Positions 14,004-17,716 of a DNA stretch of 17,716 nucleotides are shown here, in pieces (the first letter of the stretch is position 1; the number at the start of each line of letters is the position of its first letter). The DNA is from an uncultured Collinsella sp. (lineage in GTDB: Bacteria > Actinomycetota > Coriobacteriia > Coriobacteriales > Coriobacteriaceae). Below the pieces are notes generated by a model. That model worked only from the letters and a program-made list of their open reading frames with translations. It did no database searches and was not told where the DNA came from. Location: contig UQEO01000036.1 of assembly GCA_900540095.1 (NCBI GenBank), forward strand, positions 1 to 17,716. The letters run 5' to 3'. The position numbers and the translations under genes are program-made.

Positions 14004-15326
14004 ATGGCCTTCGAGAGCGTCAACTATCAGTGCCCCGCGTGTGGTGGCCCCCTTCACTTTGCCAGTGCCGAGCAAAAGCTCGTCTGCGACTACTGCGATT
14101 CGCGTTTTGAAGTCGAAGAAGTCGAGGCCCTCTATCGCGAGCGCCAGGACAAGGCAGACGCCAAAGCCGATGCCGCAGCCGCGGCTCCCAAACCTGCTGC
14201 CGACGATGCCGTGCAGGAGCTGGCTCAAAACGCCGGCTACATCTGCTCGTCGTGCGGTGCCGAGCTGGTCTCGGACGGCACCGTCGCCGTTACCACCTGC
14301 CCATACTGCGGCAACTCTGCCGTGGCACCCGGCCAGCTCTCGGGCGACTTCTCACCCGACCTGGTGATCCCGTTTAAGCTCGGGCGCGACGATGTCATGG
14401 CCGCGCTCAAAGAGCACTACAAGGGCAAGATTCTGCTGCCCAAGAGCTTTGTCACCGGCAACCACATCGACGAGGTCCAAGGCGTCTACGTGCCGTTTTG
14501 GCTCTACGGCGCCCGCGTGGACGGCGAAGTGTACTTCGATGCGACCAACGAGACCGTGACCGAGGAATCCGACCGCACCGTCACGACCACCGACCACTAC
14601 GACGCCTACCGTAAGGGCAATATCTCGTTTGAGCGCGTGCCCGTCGACGGATCGTCCAAGATGCCCGACGGCCACATGGACGCCATCGAGCCGTTTGACT
14701 ACGACGCACTGCGCCCGTTCTCGGTCGCTTATATGCCCGGCTACATCGCCAACCGCTACGACGAGGATTGCGAGACCTGCAAGGCGCGTGCCGAGCGCCG
14801 CATGGAGGAGAGCACGATCTCGGCCCTGCGCGAGACCGTCGTCGACGAATATGACGATGCCACGGTCGAAAGCAAGCAGCTCGACTACACCTGGGAAGAC
14901 AGCGACTACGCCCTGTTCCCCGTGTGGATGCTTTCCACCTCGTGGAACGGCAAGAGCTACCTGTTTGCCATGAACGGCCAGACCGGCCGCTTGGTCGGCG
15001 AGCTCCCCTGCTCCAAGCCCAAGCTCGCCATCGCCTCGGTGCTGTTCTTTGTGATCGGATTTATCCTCTCCCAGATTCTCTTTATGGGGGAATACGCCTT
15101 CGATCCGGATTACCTCACCTTTGATATCGAGGGCATCCTCATCAACATCATCGCGCCGCTGATCATCGTGATTATCGGAGACGTGCTACTGGTAGGCCAG
15201 CTCAAGACGGCCAACGAGGCCACCCACGCCGACGAGTACTGCGGCGAGCTCGACCTGACCGAGAAGCACGACACCTTCAGCCACACCGAGACCACCGTTG
15301 TCATGAAAGACGACAAGGACGACTAA
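14004..15326 (+). CDS. TFIIB-type zinc-ribbon membrane protein, YdjG-like
   Basis: This 440-aa protein has two zinc ribbons and two membrane segments. Ribbon 1 is C10-P-A-C13 with C28-D-Y-C31, and ribbon 2 is C81-x2-C84 with C99-P-Y-C102. An Ala/Lys-rich linker (residues 45-75) joins them. A middle domain (residues 115-335, including VQGVYVPFWLYGARVDGEVY and EDSDYALFPVWMLSTSWNGK) is typical of proteins annotated as TFIIB-type zinc-ribbon proteins. Hydrophobic helices lie at about 342-362 and 377-400, followed by a charged tail. In Bacillus subtilis the related YdjG, with YdjH, anchors the SPFH protein YdjI and PspA at the membrane. The neighbour here is a YdjI-like SPFH gene, so an analogous role is inferred. 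GGAAAGG precedes the start. Confidence 0.82.
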   Translation: MAFESVNYQCPACGGPLHFASAEQKLVCDYCDSRFEVEEVEALYRERQDKADAKADAAAAAPKPAADDAVQELAQNAGYICSSCGAELVSDGTVAVTTCPYCGNSAVAPGQLSGDFSPDLVIPFKLGRDDVMAALKEHYKGKILLPKSFVTGNHIDEVQGVYVPFWLYGARVDGEVYFDATNETVTEESDRTVTTTDHYDAYRKGNISFERVPVDGSSKMPDGHMDAIEPFDYDALRPFSVAYMPGYIANRYDEDCETCKARAERRMEESTISALRETVVDEYDDATVESKQLDYTWEDSDYALFPVWMLSTSWNGKSYLFAMNGQTGRLVGELPCSKPKLAIASVLFFVIGFILSQILFMGEYAFDPDYLTFDIEGILINIIAPLIIVIIGDVLLVGQLKTANEATHADEYCGELDLTEKHDTFSHTETTVVMKDDKDD

Positions 15327-15374
15327 GCAATCCAACCAATACCACCCGGCCTTTGACGAGAAAGGAAGATCACC

Positions 15375-16634
15375 ATGGGACTCTTGAAAGCTGGATTGGG
15401 AGCTGCCGGCGGCGTCATGGCCGACCAGTGGAAGGAATTTATCTACTGCGAATCGATGCCTGCTGACGTCTTGGCCTGCAAGGGCAGCAAACGCACCGGT
15501 GGCCGCAGCTCCAACACGCGCGGCGAGGACAACGTCATCTCCAACGGCTCGGTCATCGCCGTCAACGACGGCCAGGGCATGCTCGTGGTGCAAAACGGCA
15601 AGATCATCGAAGTCGCGCTGGAGCCCGGTGAGTTCGTCTTCGATACCGGCAGCGAGCCAAGCGTCTTTAGCGGCAATCTGGGCGACTCCATCAAGGAGAC
15701 CTTCGCCAATATCGGCAGCCGTTTTACCTTTGGCGGGGACGCGGGCAAGGACCAGCGTGTCTACTTCATCAACACCAAGGAGATTATCGGCAACAAGTAC
15801 GGCACCGCCTCGCCCGTGCCCTTCCGCGTGGTCGATAACAACATTGGCCTGGACGTCGACATCTCCGTGCGCTGCAACGGCGAGTATTCGTACCGTATCA
15901 CCAACCCGCTGCTGTTCTACACCAACGTATGCGGCAACGTGACCGATAGCTATACGCGCGACAAGATCGACAGCCAGCTTAAGTCCGAGCTGCTCACCGC
16001 CCTGCAGCCCGCCTTTGCCAAGATTTCGGAGATGGGCATCCGCTACAGCGCCATCCCCGGCCACACCACCGAGCTCGCCCGTGCGCTCAACGAGGTCCTC
16101 TCTGCCGACTGGCGTGACCTGCGCGGCGTCGAGATCGTGAGCTTTGGCGTCAACTCCATCGCCGCCTCGCAAGAGGACGAGCAGATGATCAAGGACCTGC
16201 AGAAAGCCGCGGTCATGCGCGATCCCACTATGGCGGCAGCCAACATTGCCAGCGCCCAGAGCGACGCAATGCGCGCGGCAGCCGCCAACCCCAACGGCGC
16301 GATGGCGGGCTTTATGGGCATGGGCATGGCGGGTGGCATGGGCGGCATGAACGCCAGCCAGCTGTTCGCCGCCGGCCAGGCACAGCAGCAGGCCGCCCCG
16401 CAGCCGGCTCCGGCTCCCGCCCCCGCACCGGCCCCCCCCCCTTCATGGTGTCCCGCCGCCGCACCTGCGGCCGGCACGTGGACTTGCAGCTGTGGCGCCA
16501 CCAACACCGGCAAGTTCTGCTCCGAGTGCGGCAGTCCCGCACCCGCCCCGGCACCGGCAAAGTGGTTCTGCCCCAACTGCGGCAGCGAAAACGGCGGCAA
16601 GTTCTGCAGCAACTGCGGAACGCCCCGGCCCTAG
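15375..16634 (+). CDS. SPFH-domain protein with C-terminal zinc ribbons, YdjI-like
   Basis: This 419-aa protein belongs to the SPFH (stomatin/prohibitin/flotillin) superfamily, in the branch often labelled virion-core-like and represented by B. subtilis YdjI. The N-terminus MGLLKAGLGAAGGVMADQWK matches that branch. The SPFH domain covers roughly residues 25-270 (NVISNGSVIAVNDGQGMLVV, QRVYFINTKEIIGNKYGT), followed by a helical, Ala-rich stretch and a Gly/Met-rich segment (GFMGMGMAGGMGGM). A Pro-Ala linker (about 335-365) leads to two zinc ribbons: TCSCGATNTGKFCSECG near 371 and WFCPNCGSENGGKFCSNCG near the end. The linker contains a C10 tract. It lies 48 bp after the membrane zinc-ribbon gene, with an AAAGGAAG ribosome site. 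It probably oligomerises at the membrane as part of the same complex. Confidence 0.85.
   Translation: MGLLKAGLGAAGGVMADQWKEFIYCESMPADVLACKGSKRTGGRSSNTRGEDNVISNGSVIAVNDGQGMLVVQNGKIIEVALEPGEFVFDTGSEPSVFSGNLGDSIKETFANIGSRFTFGGDAGKDQRVYFINTKEIIGNKYGTASPVPFRVVDNNIGLDVDISVRCNGEYSYRITNPLLFYTNVCGNVTDSYTRDKIDSQLKSELLTALQPAFAKISEMGIRYSAIPGHTTELARALNEVLSADWRDLRGVEIVSFGVNSIAASQEDEQMIKDLQKAAVMRDPTMAAANIASAQSDAMRAAAANPNGAMAGFMGMGMAGGMGGMNASQLFAAGQAQQQAAPQPAPAPAPAPAPPPSWCPAAAPAAGTWTCSCGATNTGKFCSECGSPAPAPAPAKWFCPNCGSENGGKFCSNCGTPRP
16432..16441. repeat. C10 homopolymer tract inside the SPFH gene
   Basis: Ten consecutive C encode part of the APPP linker. A change of one base would shift the frame before both C-terminal zinc ribbons. 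With one added C, translation would enter the frame of the downstream lipoprotein, which is open from the tract through to 17557. Confidence 0.8.
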
Positions 16635-16714
16635 CCCCTCTATCTGGTAATTGGCGGGGGATCCGCCACCCCCGCATTTGCTTCTATGGGTTTCGTTCGA
16701 TGAAGGAGGACACC

Positions 16715-17557
16715 ATGAAGACAACGTTCAAAAAGTCCGTACTCGCATTTCTGACATGCGTCCTGGCGCTCGCCTTTGCCCTGACGGGCTGCAGCGGCGG
16801 CGGCAAGGACCCCAAGGCCAACTTCGTCGGCAGCTGGCAGTACTCGGGTGGAACCTTGGATGGCGAAGAGCTCACCGATGAGTACATGGATATGCTCAAG
16901 GAGTGGGGCCTCAACTGCGTCCTGATCCTCGACGAGGACGGCACAGGCGTCCTCGATATGTTCCTTGAGGTCGCCGACCTGAAATGGGAAGCCAAGGACG
17001 CCACCACCGTAACGATCACCGCCGAAGATGAGTCGCACGATCTGAAGCTCAAGGACGACAAGCTCGTCCTGGAGGTGGACGGCGACAAGCTCATCTTCAC
17101 CAAGTCCGACAAGGATCTGTCCGGTACGGTGAAGAAGGATCGCGAGAACGCCGAGAAGGAAGAGGAGATCGATGAGGCCGTCGAAGACGACGATGTCCAG
17201 AGTGTCGTAATCTCCCCCGCCGTCACCGTCGCCGATGACGATCTGTGCACCATCACCATCACCGAGAAATTCAAGGACGACTGGGGCGACATCGGCTTTG
17301 TCGTCAACATCACCAACAAGAGCGACAAGGACCTGACCTTCTACGCTCCTTCCGGCAAGACCAACGTCAACGGCACCATGAAGGAACCCTGGTTCTCGGC
17401 TAACCTGATGCCCGGCACCAGCGCCACCGAGGAATTCACGTTCTCGAGCGGCGAGCTTGACAGCCTTGACGACCTGGTCAATACGACCATCGGCATCGAC
17501 GCCTACCTGACCGATTCCTACGAGGACGTCGCCTCCTACAGCGCAACCATCGCGTAG
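16715..17557 (+). CDS. Predicted lipoprotein, unknown function
   Basis: This 280-aa secreted lipoprotein starts at the ATG at 16715, with GAAGGAGG 5 nt upstream; an in-frame ATG at 16700 has no ribosome site. The signal peptide (KTTFKKSVLAFLTCVLALAF) ends in lipobox LTGC with C26. The first half of the mature protein (residues 35-135) has a lipocalin-like or repeat-strand look: FVGSWQYSGGTLDGEELTDE, then ILDEDGTGVLDM and a K/D-rich strand series. An acidic linker (EKEEEIDEAVEDDDVQ) follows. The second half (about 170-280) resembles an immunoglobulin-like DUF4352-type fold (FKDDWGDIGFVVNITNKSDK, then a final beta strand). It is 80 bp downstream of the SPFH gene on the same strand, so co-transcription is likely, giving the cluster an extracytoplasmic component. 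Function is not recognised. Confidence 0.85.
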   Translation: MKTTFKKSVLAFLTCVLALAFALTGCSGGGKDPKANFVGSWQYSGGTLDGEELTDEYMDMLKEWGLNCVLILDEDGTGVLDMFLEVADLKWEAKDATTVTITAEDESHDLKLKDDKLVLEVDGDKLIFTKSDKDLSGTVKKDRENAEKEEEIDEAVEDDDVQSVVISPAVTVADDDLCTITITEKFKDDWGDIGFVVNITNKSDKDLTFYAPSGKTNVNGTMKEPWFSANLMPGTSATEEFTFSSGELDSLDDLVNTTIGIDAYLTDSYEDVASYSATIA

Positions 17558-17607
17558 CGGCAGACATCGACGGCCGCGGATTGGCGGATACATCCGCGCA
17601 CATGTCA

Positions 17608-17642
17608 GGCGGGGCCGCAGGAGTTGATCCTGCGGCCCCGCC
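17608..17642 (+). terminator. Strong hairpin terminator after the zinc-ribbon/SPFH operon
   Basis: GGCGGGGCCGCAGGA (17608-17622) pairs perfectly over 15 bp with TCCTGCGGCCCCGCC (17628-17642) around GTTGA. The T-run after it is weak (GCTTTATG). It lies 50 nt past the lipoprotein stop and probably ends the operon. Confidence 0.75.
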
Positions 17643-17685
17643 GCTTTATGCCGACAGCACTGCCCATACAAGCAGGGCGCCCCCC

Positions 17686-17704
17686 CGTTTTTGGAGCAAA
17701 AACG
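17686..17704. terminator. Short hairpin with T-rich arm at window end
   Basis: CGTTTTTG (17686-17693) pairs with CAAAAACG (17697-17704) around GAG. It could be part of a terminator for a convergent gene beyond the window edge; the context is cut off. Confidence 0.35.
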
Positions 17705-17716
17705 CCGAGCTGTCGA

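Noticed and set aside
15186..17671. Long minus-strand open frames (328 and 343 codons)
   Set aside because: They mirror the zinc-ribbon, SPFH and lipoprotein genes and show only mirrored codon bias.

Overview
The window is about 17.7 kb of GC-rich DNA. It most likely comes from a gut actinobacterium of the class Coriobacteriia, and the gene set and intergenic repeats suggest Collinsella. The pointers are a membrane-spanning LuxR-type regulator of a kind expanded in that class, lipoproteins with Asp/Glu-rich tails, a stand-alone glucose-type PTS IIA protein, and strong GC bias at third codon positions. The assignment is by inference only; no search was run.

Layout, left to right. (1) 1-6610, + strand: a nickel and [NiFe]-hydrogenase maturation block. 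It holds the 3' part of nikR, a terminator-like repeat, hypF, hypC, hypD and hypE, and then a phosphoglycolate-phosphatase-like HAD hydrolase. hypF carries an apparently foreign segment of about 205 bp, bounded by 23-bp inverted repeats and read through in frame. (2) 6611-7134: a repeat-rich convergent intergenic region. (3) 7135-8465, - strand: a small lipoprotein gene and a Crr-like PTS IIA gene, each with a recognisable promoter, and a clear intrinsic terminator after the PTS gene. (4) 8466-10533: a lower-GC fic gene (AMP-transferase family, with a winged helix) preceded by an operator-like array and bracketed by two direct copies of a palindromic repeat. (5) 10534-12879, - strand: pyrE and the membrane LuxR regulator. 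(6) 13242-17557, + strand: an operon-like run of a DUF4428/zinc-ribbon protein, a TFIIB-type zinc-ribbon membrane protein, an SPFH-domain protein with C-terminal zinc ribbons, and a lipoprotein. This resembles the Bacillus YdjG/YdjI membrane-stress module but has no PspA here.

How the genes work together. NikR senses nickel, and HypF/E/C/D build the Fe(CN)2CO part of the [NiFe] site; hypA, hypB and the hydrogenase itself are outside the window. The zinc-ribbon/SPFH genes probably form a membrane-associated complex, possibly under the divergently encoded LuxR membrane regulator.

The most unusual material is in the repeats. Two intergenic copies (6974-7131 and 10377-10531) of a composite element each contain a 99-nt imperfect hairpin. 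Its stems differ in sequence between copies but keep pairing, while the internal-loop sequences and a bulged T are conserved. That pattern suggests selection on a folded RNA or single-stranded DNA. Also notable are three 46-nt palindromes at an exact 62-bp pitch, a family of short hairpins with a conserved ACGTCCCC loop, and a C10 tract inside the SPFH gene.
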